A DNA stretch of 64,000 bases. Origin: Collinsella sp. Lineage in GTDB: Bacteria > Actinomycetota > Coriobacteriia > Coriobacteriales > Coriobacteriaceae. Location: contig JAHAGQ010000004.1 of the NCBI GenBank assembly GCA_018373675.1, positions 60,242 through 124,241 on the forward strand, read 5' to 3'. Made by a program: the position numbers and the translations under genes. How positions within the stretch are numbered: position 1 is the first letter of the stretch; each line of letters starts with the position of its first letter. Shown piece by piece: positions 38,928-48,991 of this stretch. The notes beneath the pieces are model-generated. The model searched no databases and had not been told where the DNA came from. It was given only the letters and a program-made list of their open reading frames with translations.

Positions 38928-40889
38928 CTAGTTGGTCGTACCGGAATCGTCGCCCGTGCTCGTGCCCGAGCCCGAGCCCGAACCAGAAAGTGCGACCGTC
39001 AGCGTAATCGTGCTGTCGGTGGACTGCTTTCCAGTGGGGGAGACGCCCGTAACGGTGGCATCCTCGTTTCCGCTTACGGGATTGCCGTTCTGGTCACAGA
39101 AGCCAATGTTATAGAAACCGGCGTTGTTGAGCGCGGTAACGGCGGCGGAAATGCTCTTGCCGTACAGGTTGCCCGGGACGGTGGCCTTGCCGGACTTCTT
39201 GGCGATGACGACGGTAATCGTGGCGCCGGGCTTCTGCTTGCCGCTGGGGTTCCAGCTGATCACGGTGCCCTCGGTAACCGAGTCGTTCTCCTGGTAGCTC
39301 ACGTCGACACCAAAGCCTGCCATATCGAGGGCGTTGCGCGCCTGGGCCTCGGTCATGTCGGTCAGGTCGGGGACGGACGTGGTATCCGGGCCGCTCGAGA
39401 CCTTGTACGAGATGGTCGTGCCCTTCGCGACTTCCTTACCGGCTTCGGTGCCCTGCTCAAAGACCTGGCCCTCATCAGCCTCGTTGGCCTCCTCGGAGGC
39501 GTTGCCCTTCAGGCCAACGCTTGCCAGTGCGGCTTCTGCTTGGTCCTTGGTCAGGCCGACAAGTTTGGGAACCTCAACCTTTTCGGAGGGCTTGGGGCCC
39601 TTGGAGATTACCAGGTTCACCTTGGTGCCCTTGGTCTTCTTGGTGTTGCCGTTGGGCGTCTGCTCGGCGACCTTGCCCTCGTCGACATCGTCGTTGTAGC
39701 TTTGGTCGATGGTGCCGACCTCGAGGCCGGCTTCCTTGATCAGCTCGACGGCAGTCTGCTGGTCCTTGCCCAGCACATCGGGCACGGTGACCTGCTCGCC
39801 GCCAAAGAGTCCTGTGGCAAAGGCCACCACGATGCCGATGACGGCAACGGCTGCCACCACGGCGGCGATGATCTTGTTCTTGTTGGATTTGGGTTTTTCG
39901 ACCTCGTAGGAGCCGGTGGAGCCCGAAACCGAGCTACGGGCGGTATTCTGGCCACTCACGCCCGAGACGGGACGCACCATGGCGCGCGTCTGATCGGAAA
40001 GCTCGCGAGTCTTGGTGGCGCCCAGCTCACCGGGGGCACCGATGATGCGCGTGGGCTCCGAGACGTTGACGGCACGGCCCGACAGGTAGCTGTTGAGCAC
40101 CTGACGAAGCTCGTCGGCGGTCTGGAAGCGGTTTGCGGGGTCCTTCTCCATGCACTTGAGGATGATGCGCTCAAGGTCGGCGTCGACACCGGAGTTGATC
40201 TGGCTCGGCGGAATAGGCAGCTCGTTGACCTGCTTGAGTGCGACCGAGATAGCGTCGTCACCGTCAAAGGGCACGCGGCCGGTGGCGCATTCATACATCA
40301 CGACGCCCAGCGAGTAGATATCCGAGGTGGGGCCGAGGTCCTGACCACGGGTCTGCTCGGGGCTGACGTAGTGGGCGGTTCCCAGCACGTTGTTGTCTTG
40401 CGTGAGGTGGCTGTTCTTGGCGCGCGCGATGCCAAAGTCCATCACCTTGATGTTGCCGTCGGGCAGCACCATGATGTTCTGCGGCTTAATGTCGCGGTGG
40501 ATGATCTCGTGCTTGTGGGCGACCGAAAGCGCGGAGCTGATCTGCGAGCCGATCTGGGCGACCTTCTTGGGGTCGAGGGCGCCGTGGCTCTTGATACCGC
40601 TCTTAAGGTCGGTACCGCGCAGGTACTCCATGACGATGTAATAGGTGTCGCCGTCCTTGCCCCAATCGTAGACGCCCACGATATAAGGGGAGGAGAGACC
40701 GGCTGCTGCCTGGGCCTCCTGCTTAAAGCGTGCGGCGAAGGTTGCGTCGCCGGCATACTGCGGCAGCATGATCTTGACGGCTACCGTGCGGTCGAGGACC
40801 TGGTCCTGTGCACGGTAGACGGTCGCCATGCCGCCTGTTCCCACCTTATCCTTGAGGAGGTATCTTCCCCCGAGGACCCTCTGTTCCAT
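38928..40889 (-). CDS. pknB: Serine/threonine kinase with four PASTA repeats (PknB-like)
   Basis: A 653-residue membrane receptor kinase that senses muropeptides/lipid II and phosphorylates division and wall-synthesis proteins. Kinase domain 1-275: glycine loop GTGGMATVYRA, catalytic HRDIKPQN, DFGIAR, activation loop with APEQ-like YVSPEQT. Juxtamembrane region to about 340, membrane helix about 341-362, then four PASTA repeats (VTVPDVLGK, VEVPKLVGL, TSVPDLTDM, ATVPGNLYG). The Ser/Gly/Thr tail is unusual. The ATG at 40889 follows ggag by 5 bases. It is the last gene of the six-gene operon, 132 bases after the SEDS-PBP fusion. Confidence 0.95.
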   Translation of the reverse strand: MEQRVLGGRYLLKDKVGTGGMATVYRAQDQVLDRTVAVKIMLPQYAGDATFAARFKQEAQAAAGLSSPYIVGVYDWGKDGDTYYIVMEYLRGTDLKSGIKSHGALDPKKVAQIGSQISSALSVAHKHEIIHRDIKPQNIMVLPDGNIKVMDFGIARAKNSHLTQDNNVLGTAHYVSPEQTRGQDLGPTSDIYSLGVVMYECATGRVPFDGDDAISVALKQVNELPIPPSQINSGVDADLERIILKCMEKDPANRFQTADELRQVLNSYLSGRAVNVSEPTRIIGAPGELGATKTRELSDQTRAMVRPVSGVSGQNTARSSVSGSTGSYEVEKPKSNKNKIIAAVVAAVAVIGIVVAFATGLFGGEQVTVPDVLGKDQQTAVELIKEAGLEVGTIDQSYNDDVDEGKVAEQTPNGNTKKTKGTKVNLVISKGPKPSEKVEVPKLVGLTKDQAEAALASVGLKGNASEEANEADEGQVFEQGTEAGKEVAKGTTISYKVSSGPDTTSVPDLTDMTEAQARNALDMAGFGVDVSYQENDSVTEGTVISWNPSGKQKPGATITVVIAKKSGKATVPGNLYGKSISAAVTALNNAGFYNIGFCDQNGNPVSGNEDATVTGVSPTGKQSTDSTITLTVALSGSGSGSGTSTGDDSGTTN

Positions 40890-41021
40890 TCCTGCTCCTA
40901 ACATAACTATTCGCTCAACGATGTGTGTAGTACCTATGATGTGGCCGCTGGGGCCGTGTGGCGCGTTGCCGCTAACTCTTCGGCCGCGGCGCGCCTCGGG
41001 TGTCCGATTCGATCATGGGCA

Positions 41022-43892
41022 TCACGCTCCCTGTGCGGCAAGCGCCGCGGTCAGGACGATGCCGGCAATCTTGGCGGCCTTGACGTCATGCTTGTCGTAA
41101 TCCTCTAAGGCCACCGAGATGGCGACTGTGGGTGAATCGTAAGGTGCAAAGCCAACGAACATCGAGTTGACGTTGGTGCCGCCAGTCTCGGCCGAGCCGG
41201 TCTTGCCGGCGACCTTGACGCCGGGGATCTGGGCATCGGTGCCGGTGCCGGACTGGACGACGGCAAGCATAGCCTGCTTGACCTGGTCGGCCGTGGCGGA
41301 GCTGACGGCCTGACCAAGCGAGCGGGACTGCGTGGTCTTGACCACGGTTCCGTCCGGGGCGAGTACCTGGGCTACAAAGTACGGGTCCATGACCACGCCG
41401 CTGTTAGCGATGGCGGCGGCAATCACGGCGTTCTGCATGACGGTGGTCTGCGGGCCGGGCGTGTGGTCCATGCCGACAGGCTGGCCGGCGCCGGCCCAGG
41501 CGGTCTCCCACTCGGTCATGAGCGACGGGTCGGCCATGATGGAGGCCGCGGAGGTCAGGTCCTGGCCGAGCTTTTGGCCGTAGCCAAAGGCGTTGGCAAA
41601 CTGCACGAGCGTGTTTGCGCCAACTTCGTTTGCCACCTGGCCAAAGACGACGTTGGAGGACACGGCAAAGGCCTGCTGCAGGCTGATGGTGCCGTAGCTC
41701 TCGTTGGCATAGTTGGTGACCGGTGCGTTGCCGATGTCCATGGAGCCGGGCGCCTGGTAGGTGCTGGTAAGGCTGGCGGTGCCGGTCTCGAGTGCCGCGG
41801 AAAGCGTAACGACCTTAAACGTTGAGCCCGGCGTGTACAGCGCGTCCATGGCGCGATTGTACATGGAGCCGTCCTCGCCGCCGCCCGTCTGCAGCAGGGC
41901 ATCGATGTTGGTGTTGTCATAGGTGGGCGAGCTGGCACATGCGAGCACCGCGCCGGTACGCGGGTCGATGACCACTACAGCGCCCTTAAAGCCCTTGAGT
42001 GCCTGCTCGGCCGCCGTCTGGATGCGCGAGTCGATGGTGAGCTTGGCGGTGTTGCCCGGCTGGGTCTGGCCCGCGAGCGACGCGATGGCGTTGTTCCAGC
42101 TGGAGTAGTCCTTAGAACCGGTGAGCGTGTCGTTCATGACGCTCTCGATGGCGGTGGTGCCATACTGCTGACTCACGTAGCCAACCACGTGCGCTGCCAG
42201 GTTACCGTTGGGGTAGGAGCGTACGTAGGTGCCGTCCTCCTGCTGCAGCGACTCGGCCAGCGTCACGCCGTCGGACGTGATGATGGAGCCGCGCTGGATG
42301 TACTTGGAGCGGGCGATGGTGTGGTTGTTGGTCGGCATGTCCTGATAGTCCTTGGCCTTGATGACCTGGACATAGGTGAGGTTGCCGATAAGGATGGCGA
42401 ACAGCGCCGTAAAGGCGAGCACCGCGCGGGTTAGACGGTTGGCGAGCGCCACGCGGCCGAGCACACCGGATTCAGGCGTGTCGAGCAGGCGACGACGCAT
42501 GCGCGAGCCGACGGAATGGCTGCCGCTGCCGTAGGAAGACGAGGTGGCAAAGCGCGTGCCCGTCGGGGCGGCGGCCGATGCGACCTGATCATCGGTGATG
42601 GCGGCCATGGTGCCGGTGCCGGTAAGCTCGGCCTCGCGTCCGGTCGCCTCGTCACCGGCGCGCAGCAGGAGCGCGACGATGATAAAGCTTGCCAGCAGCG
42701 AGGAGCCGCCCTGGCTCATAAAGGGCAGAGTGACGCCGGTCAGCGGGATCAGGCGGGTGACGCCGCCCACGATCAAGAAGGCCTGGAAGCTGATGGCTGC
42801 CGTAAGACCGGTGGCGCTAAAGGCGGCGAGGTCGGATTTAGCGCGGGCAGCTGTGGTGAGGCCACGCACGGCAAAGAGCATAAACAGGATGAGCACGGCG
42901 CCGCCGCCCAAAAGGCCCATCTCCTCGCCAATGGCCGAGAAGATAAAGTCGGACTCGACGACAGGGATGTTGTTGGCCATGCCGTTGCCGATGCCAACAC
43001 CGACCAGGCCGCCATCGGCAAGCGAGAAGAGCGACTGGACGATCTGGTAGCCCTGGCCCTGGGCGTCCTTAAACGGATCGACCCAAACCTGGAAACGCAC
43101 CTGAACGTGCGACAGGAACTTGTAGGCGCCTACGGCTCCGACGGCTAAGAGCGCAAGGCCGATAACGACATACGAAAAGCGCCCCGTGGCAACGTAGAGC
43201 ATCAGCAAGAAGATGGTGTAGAACAGCACGGCCGAACCCAGGTCGCGTTCGAAGACGACGACGAGCAGGCACACACCCCACACGGCAAACAGCGGCAGCA
43301 GCAGTCGCAGGCGAGGGATCTTAAAGCCCAGAATCTTGCGGTTGGAGATGGAGAGCAGCTCGCGGTTCTCGGCCAGGTAGCCGGCCAGGAACAGGACGAT
43401 AAAGACCTTGGCGAACTCGCCGGGCTGGATGGTAAAGCCCGCGATGCGAATCCACAGCTTGGAGCCCGAGATCGTGGTGCCGATAAAGATAGGCAGCATC
43501 AGCAGAATGATGCCGATGATGCCAAAGGTGTACTTGTAGCGCATGACCACGTCGAGGTTTTTGACTAGTGCAAGCGTTCCCACCATGAGCGCCACCGAGA
43601 CAAACAGGATGATGAGCTGTGAGATGGCGAGAGCGGGGGCGAGACGCGTCACGAACGTGATGCCGATGCCCGAAAGTATAAATACGATGGGCAGGATGGC
43701 GGGGTCGGCACCGGGCGCCAAGATGCGCACGGCAATGTGGGCCGCGGCAAAGGCGGCAAAGAGGCCGATCGGTACGGCGAGCGTCTCAAAGGAGATGGCA
43801 GCGCCCGCGGTGAGGACGTACATCGCATACAGCAGGATGACGGGGAACGCCGAGGCGATGAGCAAGAGCAGCTCGGTGTTGCGGCGACTCAT
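41022..43892 (-). CDS. Fused SEDS glycosyltransferase and class B penicillin-binding protein
   Basis: Encodes 956 residues. Residues about 1-420 are a SEDS (RodA/FtsW) peptidoglycan polymerase with about ten membrane segments (KLWIRIAGFTIQPGEFAKVF, IGEEMGLLGGG, PFMSQGGSS). A basic linker leads to another membrane helix (about 465-490) and a transpeptidase domain with SxxK at Ser690 (PGSTFKVV), SSN (AVSSNVVFG) and KTG (AGKTGSAE). Elsewhere these are two genes, rodA and pbpA; here they form one polypeptide. The ATG at 43892 has gggag 9 bases upstream, and a GTG at 43901 is too close to it. It starts 16 bases after the PP2C gene. It would polymerise and crosslink the wall under control of the kinases. 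Confidence 0.95.
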   Translation of the reverse strand: MSRRNTELLLLIASAFPVILLYAMYVLTAGAAISFETLAVPIGLFAAFAAAHIAVRILAPGADPAILPIVFILSGIGITFVTRLAPALAISQLIILFVSVALMVGTLALVKNLDVVMRYKYTFGIIGIILLMLPIFIGTTISGSKLWIRIAGFTIQPGEFAKVFIVLFLAGYLAENRELLSISNRKILGFKIPRLRLLLPLFAVWGVCLLVVVFERDLGSAVLFYTIFLLMLYVATGRFSYVVIGLALLAVGAVGAYKFLSHVQVRFQVWVDPFKDAQGQGYQIVQSLFSLADGGLVGVGIGNGMANNIPVVESDFIFSAIGEEMGLLGGGAVLILFMLFAVRGLTTAARAKSDLAAFSATGLTAAISFQAFLIVGGVTRLIPLTGVTLPFMSQGGSSLLASFIIVALLLRAGDEATGREAELTGTGTMAAITDDQVASAAAPTGTRFATSSSYGSGSHSVGSRMRRRLLDTPESGVLGRVALANRLTRAVLAFTALFAILIGNLTYVQVIKAKDYQDMPTNNHTIARSKYIQRGSIITSDGVTLAESLQQEDGTYVRSYPNGNLAAHVVGYVSQQYGTTAIESVMNDTLTGSKDYSSWNNAIASLAGQTQPGNTAKLTIDSRIQTAAEQALKGFKGAVVVIDPRTGAVLACASSPTYDNTNIDALLQTGGGEDGSMYNRAMDALYTPGSTFKVVTLSAALETGTASLTSTYQAPGSMDIGNAPVTNYANESYGTISLQQAFAVSSNVVFGQVANEVGANTLVQFANAFGYGQKLGQDLTSAASIMADPSLMTEWETAWAGAGQPVGMDHTPGPQTTVMQNAVIAAAIANSGVVMDPYFVAQVLAPDGTVVKTTQSRSLGQAVSSATADQVKQAMLAVVQSGTGTDAQIPGVKVAGKTGSAETGGTNVNSMFVGFAPYDSPTVAISVALEDYDKHDVKAAKIAGIVLTAALAAQGA

Positions 43893-43908
43893 AAGCGGCA
43901 CTCCCTTT

Positions 43909-45708
43909 CTAATTCTTATCGGAGGCTTCGGCCTCGGCGGACTGTTCGGCGGTTTTCTCGGAATCTGATTCGGAGGTCGATCCCTGATTGGTGTTGTCGC
44001 GAATCGTTTGCGCGTCGATCACCTGGCGGGTCTGCTCCTCGTCGATCTGGTGGCGGTACTTGGATATCGTGTCCTGCGCATCGTCGACACTTGTTTGCGG
44101 AATGCCCGCCTTGAGGCGGTTTTGCGTGTCTTCGGGCAGGTCGGACAGCTTGATGCTGGTTTCGCTTTCGAGCCAGTGGAGCTTGAGTCCGAGTGGCTTG
44201 CCGGGCAGGCCGCGCCAGACGGCGACATTGCCCTGGTAGGTACCCAGGTAGTACGAGCCGGTGACACCCGTGTAGGCCCAGATGCCAGCTGCCAGCACAA
44301 AGACGAGGGCCAGGATGGCGGCGATAGTAATGTTGCGGCGACGCACGCGTTGCGCCTCGCGCATAACGCCATCGTCAACCAGGTCAACGACTACTACGGT
44401 CACGTTGTCGTGGCCGCCGGCGGCAAGCGCCGCGTCCACTAGGTTGTCGACGCAGATTTGCGCGGTTGAGGACTGCGTGGCGATGTTCTCGATATCGCTA
44501 TCGGGAATCATGCTCGAAAGGCCGTCAGAGCACAGGATCAGGCGGTCGCCTTCCTCGATATGCAGAGTGAAGTGGTCGGCATACATGGCGGGGTCCGAGC
44601 CCAGCGCACGGGTGATGACCGAACGGTTGGGGTGGACGCGAGCCTCATCTGCCGTGATCTCGCCAGCGTCCACGAGCTCCTCCACGTAGGAGTGGTCGCG
44701 GGTCACGCGGATGAGCGTGCCCTCGTGGAGCAGGTAGGCGCGAGAGTCACCCACGTGGGCGATGGCGAGCGTGTCGTTTTCGATATAGGCGCAAGTGGCT
44801 GTGCAACCCATGCCGGGCTTGCCCAGGCCATTCAAGGCAGCCTCGATTACGGCGGCGTTGGCGGCCTCGACGGCTGCCGCCAGGCGTGCGGCGTCGGCAG
44901 ACTGAGGAGCTGTCTTGGCGATGGTCTCGACAGCGATAGAAGAGGCCACCTCGCCGGCAGCGTGACCACCCATGCCGTCGCATACGCAAAAGAGCGGCGA
45001 CTGCACCAGGTAGGAATCCTCATTGTGCGGGCGCACGCAGCCAACGTCGGAGCGGGCGCCCCACATGAGTTGCGTGGTGGTGCCGGCATCATAGGTCGAG
45101 TCGGTCTCGATGCGCTCCTCGGTTAGGGGTTCAAAGCTCATGGTCGAGCCGGGGTCTTTGAGCTTGGCCTCAACGGCGGCAACGTCGATTTCGGCTGTGT
45201 CACCGGGAGAGACGGTGCCGGTCTCGGCGTTTGATTCGGAATCGCCGGTGTCCGGGGAGTCGGACTCCTCGGACACGCGGGCGGTCGACTCGTCTTCTTG
45301 CGGGCTGACGTCTATAGGCTCGGGCGCCGGCGTAGACGCGGGCGCAACCTCGGATGCTGGGGCTATGGGAAACGCCGGCGCGGCGGGCTCGGGTGCCGCA
45401 AACACCGCAGCGCTCTCGTTGATTGCCGCGGCGACGGGCTCTGCAAAGTGAGCCGGCGCTGGGGTTGCTTCGGGCGCTGTGGGCTGTTCCGCAGCATGTG
45501 CGCCGATGGGCGCCGCTACGGCATCCTCTTCGTCCTCGTTATCGGCGAGATCCGAAATATCATGCGTTACATGCGAAAGAGGCAGGGAGAACACGGTGTC
45601 CTCGGGCTCCACGGGTGTGGAGTCCGCCGGAGCGGCGTGGGCCGGCGCAGCTGCGGCGGCAGCCGGCGCCTCGGTCATAGTTGCGGACTTGTTCTCCTCG
45701 TCGATCAT
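43909..45708 (-). CDS. PP2C-type serine/threonine phosphatase (PstP-like)
   Basis: A 599-residue membrane phosphatase that would reverse the kinases of this operon. Residues 1-205 are disordered, Ala/Glu/Pro-rich and acidic. The PP2C domain (about 220-455) has SDVGCVRPHNEDSY, CVCDGMGGHAAGE, IAHVGDSRAYLL, ILCSDGLSSMI and GGHDNVTVVVVD, i.e. all metal-binding Asp residues. A membrane helix (about 480-505, TIAAILALVFVLAAGIWAY) and an external domain rich in acidic and Gln residues follow. Start overlaps the FhaB-like gene by 4 bases. The long N-terminal extension is not usual for PstP. Confidence 0.93.
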   Translation of the reverse strand: MIDEENKSATMTEAPAAAAAAPAHAAPADSTPVEPEDTVFSLPLSHVTHDISDLADNEDEEDAVAAPIGAHAAEQPTAPEATPAPAHFAEPVAAAINESAAVFAAPEPAAPAFPIAPASEVAPASTPAPEPIDVSPQEDESTARVSEESDSPDTGDSESNAETGTVSPGDTAEIDVAAVEAKLKDPGSTMSFEPLTEERIETDSTYDAGTTTQLMWGARSDVGCVRPHNEDSYLVQSPLFCVCDGMGGHAAGEVASSIAVETIAKTAPQSADAARLAAAVEAANAAVIEAALNGLGKPGMGCTATCAYIENDTLAIAHVGDSRAYLLHEGTLIRVTRDHSYVEELVDAGEITADEARVHPNRSVITRALGSDPAMYADHFTLHIEEGDRLILCSDGLSSMIPDSDIENIATQSSTAQICVDNLVDAALAAGGHDNVTVVVVDLVDDGVMREAQRVRRRNITIAAILALVFVLAAGIWAYTGVTGSYYLGTYQGNVAVWRGLPGKPLGLKLHWLESETSIKLSDLPEDTQNRLKAGIPQTSVDDAQDTISKYRHQIDEEQTRQVIDAQTIRDNTNQGSTSESDSEKTAEQSAEAEASDKN

Positions 45709-46121
45709 CGACGGTTCACCTTCATGACCACGTCGCCAATCTGGACTTCGTCGCCCTCGCGCAGCGTCGCGGGCTCCACGAGCTGGCGGCCGTTGACGAG
45801 CGTGCCGTTAAGCGAGTTGAGGTCCTCGATGATGAGCGCCGGGCCCTGCAGCGAAAAGCGCGCATGCGAGGCCGAGACGAACGGTTCGTTGATGCAGATG
45901 TCCGAAGATGGCGAGCGACCGACGATGACGGGGCCGAGCATGTCTACGTGGATGCCGCGGATACCGCGCGGACCCTTGTCCACATCAATCGTCCAGATAG
46001 CCGAGTCGCGGCGCTGCCCGCGCACAAGTCCCACGCCGGTCTTCATGACGGCGAACAGGAAGATATAGAGCAGGGCGACCAGGACGATGCGGCCTGCAAA
46101 AAGGACGATATCGATGTTCAT
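45705..46121 (-). CDS. FhaB-like FHA-domain protein
   Basis: A 138-residue protein with an N-terminal membrane helix (IDIVLFAGRIVLVALLYIFLFAV) and a forkhead-associated domain that binds phosphothreonine: GRSPSSDICINEPFVSASHARF and LIIEDLNSLNGTLVNG. It is the usual FhaB/FipA shape and probably couples kinase signals to the wall machinery. The gene is 6 bases from the FhaA-like gene and overlaps the phosphatase gene by 4 bases. Confidence 0.92.
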   Translation of the reverse strand: MNIDIVLFAGRIVLVALLYIFLFAVMKTGVGLVRGQRRDSAIWTIDVDKGPRGIRGIHVDMLGPVIVGRSPSSDICINEPFVSASHARFSLQGPALIIEDLNSLNGTLVNGRQLVEPATLREGDEVQIGDVVMKVNRR

Positions 46122-46127
46122 AAGCGA

Positions 46128-47141
46128 CTATCCCCTAAATTCAAAGGTGCTCAGGCCAAACGTCAGCAGATCGCCGTTGCGCAGCGGGCAGCGCGTAATG
46201 CGGCGGTTGTTGACGAGCGTGCCGTTGGTGGAATTGAGGTCCTCGATCGACCAATCCGAGCCCGTAAAGGTGAGCTGGGCGTGGCGGCGCGACACGTTGG
46301 GGTCGCGCAGGGCAATGTCGGAAACTGAGCGCTCGCGACCGATGGTCACCTGTGCGGAGGTGATGCTATGGCTCTCGCCGCTCACGACGTCGACGAGCTG
46401 GGCGAGCGGGCGCTGCGGGGCGCGAGTGCTCGCCATGTTGGAGGCGATGCCGGCTGCGGCGCCTAGGCCCACGGCGGCACCGGTCGCGGCGGCTCCGCCC
46501 ATGCCGGCAAGCGCGTCGCGCGAGACGGTCTGAGGCACCGGGATGGGTGCGGCGGCGGGGTCGGGGACGCTAGGCGCGAAGGGGTCTGCCACGGCAAGCG
46601 GGTCGGGAGCGGCGGCGCGAGGCGTCGGCTGCTGCTGGGGCATGGCGGCGGGGCGCTGCTGCTGCGGGGCAGCAAACTGCTGCTGGCCGGCGCGCGGGGC
46701 GCTGGCGGCACGGCTTGCCGCGGAGTTGTTCTGGCCCAGGCCGTTTTGATAGGCGCGCTCTTCTTCGTACAGGCGGCCGAGCGTGGGGGCATCGACGTTC
46801 TCGGCAAAGACCGAGAACTTGCCGGCGCGCAGCTGCGGATCGATCATAAAGCGCACGAGGGGCTCGCCGACAAAGACATAGCGGCGCTTTTCGGCCTGCG
46901 CCTTCACGAACTCGCGGACCTCGCGCGAAAGCTCGGGGTAGAACGGGGCGAGCATGGGATCGTCGTCGGCGGCGATAAGGATGGTATAGAGTGCCGGCGC
47001 CGTGTTGACGCCGTTGATCACCAGAGTCTGATCCTCCATGTCGCGAGCGGCCTGCTTGGCAAGCTTCTTAAAGGAGAACGGGGCACGGGTGGCACCGAAG
47101 ATGCCGGCCACGTGGTCCTCGAAGATGTTCAGGAAGTTCAC
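46128..47141 (-). CDS. FhaA-like protein (DUF3662 plus FHA)
   Basis: A 337-residue cytoplasmic adaptor. Residues 1-125 are the DUF3662 domain (FKKLAKQAARDMEDQTLV, PNELSREVREFVKAQAEKR-like region). A long Ala/Gln/Pro-rich linker spans about 130-235. The C-terminal FHA domain is TIGRERSVSDIALRDPNVSRRHAQL and SIEDLNSTNGTLVN. It overlaps the kinase gene by 4 bases. In the related actinobacterial operons FhaA binds the kinase and lipid-II flippase partners; here that is inferred. Confidence 0.92.
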   Translation of the reverse strand: MNFLNIFEDHVAGIFGATRAPFSFKKLAKQAARDMEDQTLVINGVNTAPALYTILIAADDDPMLAPFYPELSREVREFVKAQAEKRRYVFVGEPLVRFMIDPQLRAGKFSVFAENVDAPTLGRLYEEERAYQNGLGQNNSAASRAASAPRAGQQQFAAPQQQRPAAMPQQQPTPRAAAPDPLAVADPFAPSVPDPAAAPIPVPQTVSRDALAGMGGAAATGAAVGLGAAAGIASNMASTRAPQRPLAQLVDVVSGESHSITSAQVTIGRERSVSDIALRDPNVSRRHAQLTFTGSDWSIEDLNSTNGTLVNNRRITRCPLRNGDLLTFGLSTFEFRG

Positions 47142-48991
47142 GAAAGATCACTCTCCGTATAGGTTCTTTGGTATCCGAGCAAATATAGGCATATCCCAAC
47201 GATTATAGAGGATAGGATTCCCGCAACCGCCGCCTTGGCGATGACCGCGGCTGCAAGGCTGGCAATTTCCATATGGTGTGCAAGACAGGACGCCGCTGCG
47301 CAGCCGATGCCGGTGACAGCGATTGCGGCGATTGCGGCAAGGTTTGAGCCCTGATTGGCACGCTTGGCATGGACATTGAGCAGCGCAGATGACGCCGCGG
47401 CAGTTGCCGCGACCAGCACAAAGGCAGCCCAAAGGAGCGGGTCTCCCAGCGCTGCGGCAACGTTACCGAGCCCCAGCACGCCTCCGGCTGAAAGCGCGAC
47501 CGTGGCCAGACGGGCAAAAAGCGCGCCCATGCCCGTTGCCGCGGCGGCGCTTGCCGGGCCGAGCCAAAATGACGCGACGCCGGCGGCGACCCCAGCTGCC
47601 AGGAAGGTATTGCCGGTCAGACAGCCAAGCGCGAGTGCACAGGTGAGCGTGGCGCTCGCGGCAGTCTCGGTGCGACCCCAGGCGATCCACCAACCGGACA
47701 TGGCGGCGGCAAAGATCACCGCGACGGGCAGCATCGACAGGATGCCCTGTGCCTGTATGGTGGCGTTGGCCATGAGCACCAAAAAGCCCACAGCCGAGAT
47801 GGCCGAGCCAATCTGGGGGGCCAGGCCAGCCGCCGCTCCGATCGCGATGGCCGCAATGACCAGGCCGGGAAGCGCCGCGACCCCGGCCGTTTGCATCAGC
47901 AAAAAGCTAAAGGTGCCGCACGTTAGCGCCGAGATAGTGCGCATGGTGTAGTCGCGCGCATGGCTCCAGCGCGTGCCCGCCCAGCCGAGTGCGGGGTCGA
48001 CCTCGATGGCGTCGTCCTCGTAGTGCGACGGCTCGATATCGTCGAGCTCCTGCTCGTCATCCGAAAGTTCGCCAACCATTTGCTCCAGGCTGCGACGGCC
48101 TTCGCGCACGCTGCCCAGACCGGCAAGGAGCTGGTCGCAAAATGTCTCGACGCTGCTGGGGCGGTCCTGCGGCATGGGGGAGAGCGCGCTCATGAGCGCG
48201 GCCTCGGCTCCCGGGGGAAAGTGTGGTATCAGCTCGCTGGGATAGGTGGCGCCGCCGATGATGCGGTCGAGCGAGTCGGCGGGCGTGGCCGCCATAAAGG
48301 GAGCGCTGCCGCACAGGCCCTCATAGATTACACAGGCGAGGGCAAAGACATCGGCGCGCTCATCGACCGTGCCGGTCTCGATATCGAGCTGCTCGGGCGG
48401 CATGTAGCCGATGGTGCCGCCGCGCGAGCCGCCAAAGCCACCGGCGGACGACAGTCGCGCCATGCCAAAGTCGGTGAGCTTTACATTGCCCGAGTGGTCG
48501 ATGAGCACGTTGGCGGGCTTAATGTCCAGGTGGAGTACGCCATTACTATGGGCGAAGGTGAGCGCCTGGCCTAGGGCATCGGCAATGGCCGCGGCCTCGT
48601 CAAAGGTAAGTGAGTGACCGTCCACGCGGTGCAAAAACTCGGCCAGCGACATGCCATCGACATATTCCATAACTAGGTAGGCATAGGCTGTGTCGTGCGT
48701 AAAGTCGATGACCTGCACGATGTTGGGATGTTGAAGCATGGCGGCAGTGTGCGCCTCGCGCAGGACATCCATGATGTCGCTGGCGGGCATGCCGACACCG
48801 TTAATAAGGGGGATGCGCTTAATGGCGACGCGGCGGCGCAGGTGCGTGTCGCGGCAGATCTCGATGGAGCCAAAACCGCCGGTCGCAAGTGTCTCGAGCG
48901 GCTGGTACCGCTTGAGCAGCTCGCGAGAGCTGGTGCCCTCCAAAGGAACGTCCGGCGAGAACCGGGCGGTATGTTGCGAGAAAAGCGGCAT
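47138..48991 (-). CDS. Serine/threonine kinase with multiple C-terminal membrane helices
   Basis: A 617-residue kinase, first gene of the operon. The ATG at 48991 has gaggg 6 bases upstream; a TTG at 48997 would add two residues. Kinase domain about 25-300: TGGFGSIEICRDTHLRRRVAIKRI, LHLDIKPANVLID, LTDFGMARL, GTIGYMPPEQL. HLDIK, not HRDIK, is at the catalytic loop. The C-terminal 260 residues hold about seven hydrophobic segments and no PASTA or other sensor domain, unlike PknA. It probably acts as a membrane-embedded kinase in the same pathway as PknB. Confidence 0.9.
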   Translation of the reverse strand: MPLFSQHTARFSPDVPLEGTSSRELLKRYQPLETLATGGFGSIEICRDTHLRRRVAIKRIPLINGVGMPASDIMDVLREAHTAAMLQHPNIVQVIDFTHDTAYAYLVMEYVDGMSLAEFLHRVDGHSLTFDEAAAIADALGQALTFAHSNGVLHLDIKPANVLIDHSGNVKLTDFGMARLSSAGGFGGSRGGTIGYMPPEQLDIETGTVDERADVFALACVIYEGLCGSAPFMAATPADSLDRIIGGATYPSELIPHFPPGAEAALMSALSPMPQDRPSSVETFCDQLLAGLGSVREGRRSLEQMVGELSDDEQELDDIEPSHYEDDAIEVDPALGWAGTRWSHARDYTMRTISALTCGTFSFLLMQTAGVAALPGLVIAAIAIGAAAGLAPQIGSAISAVGFLVLMANATIQAQGILSMLPVAVIFAAAMSGWWIAWGRTETAASATLTCALALGCLTGNTFLAAGVAAGVASFWLGPASAAAATGMGALFARLATVALSAGGVLGLGNVAAALGDPLLWAAFVLVAATAAASSALLNVHAKRANQGSNLAAIAAIAVTGIGCAAASCLAHHMEIASLAAAVIAKAAVAGILSSIIVGICLYLLGYQRTYTESDLS

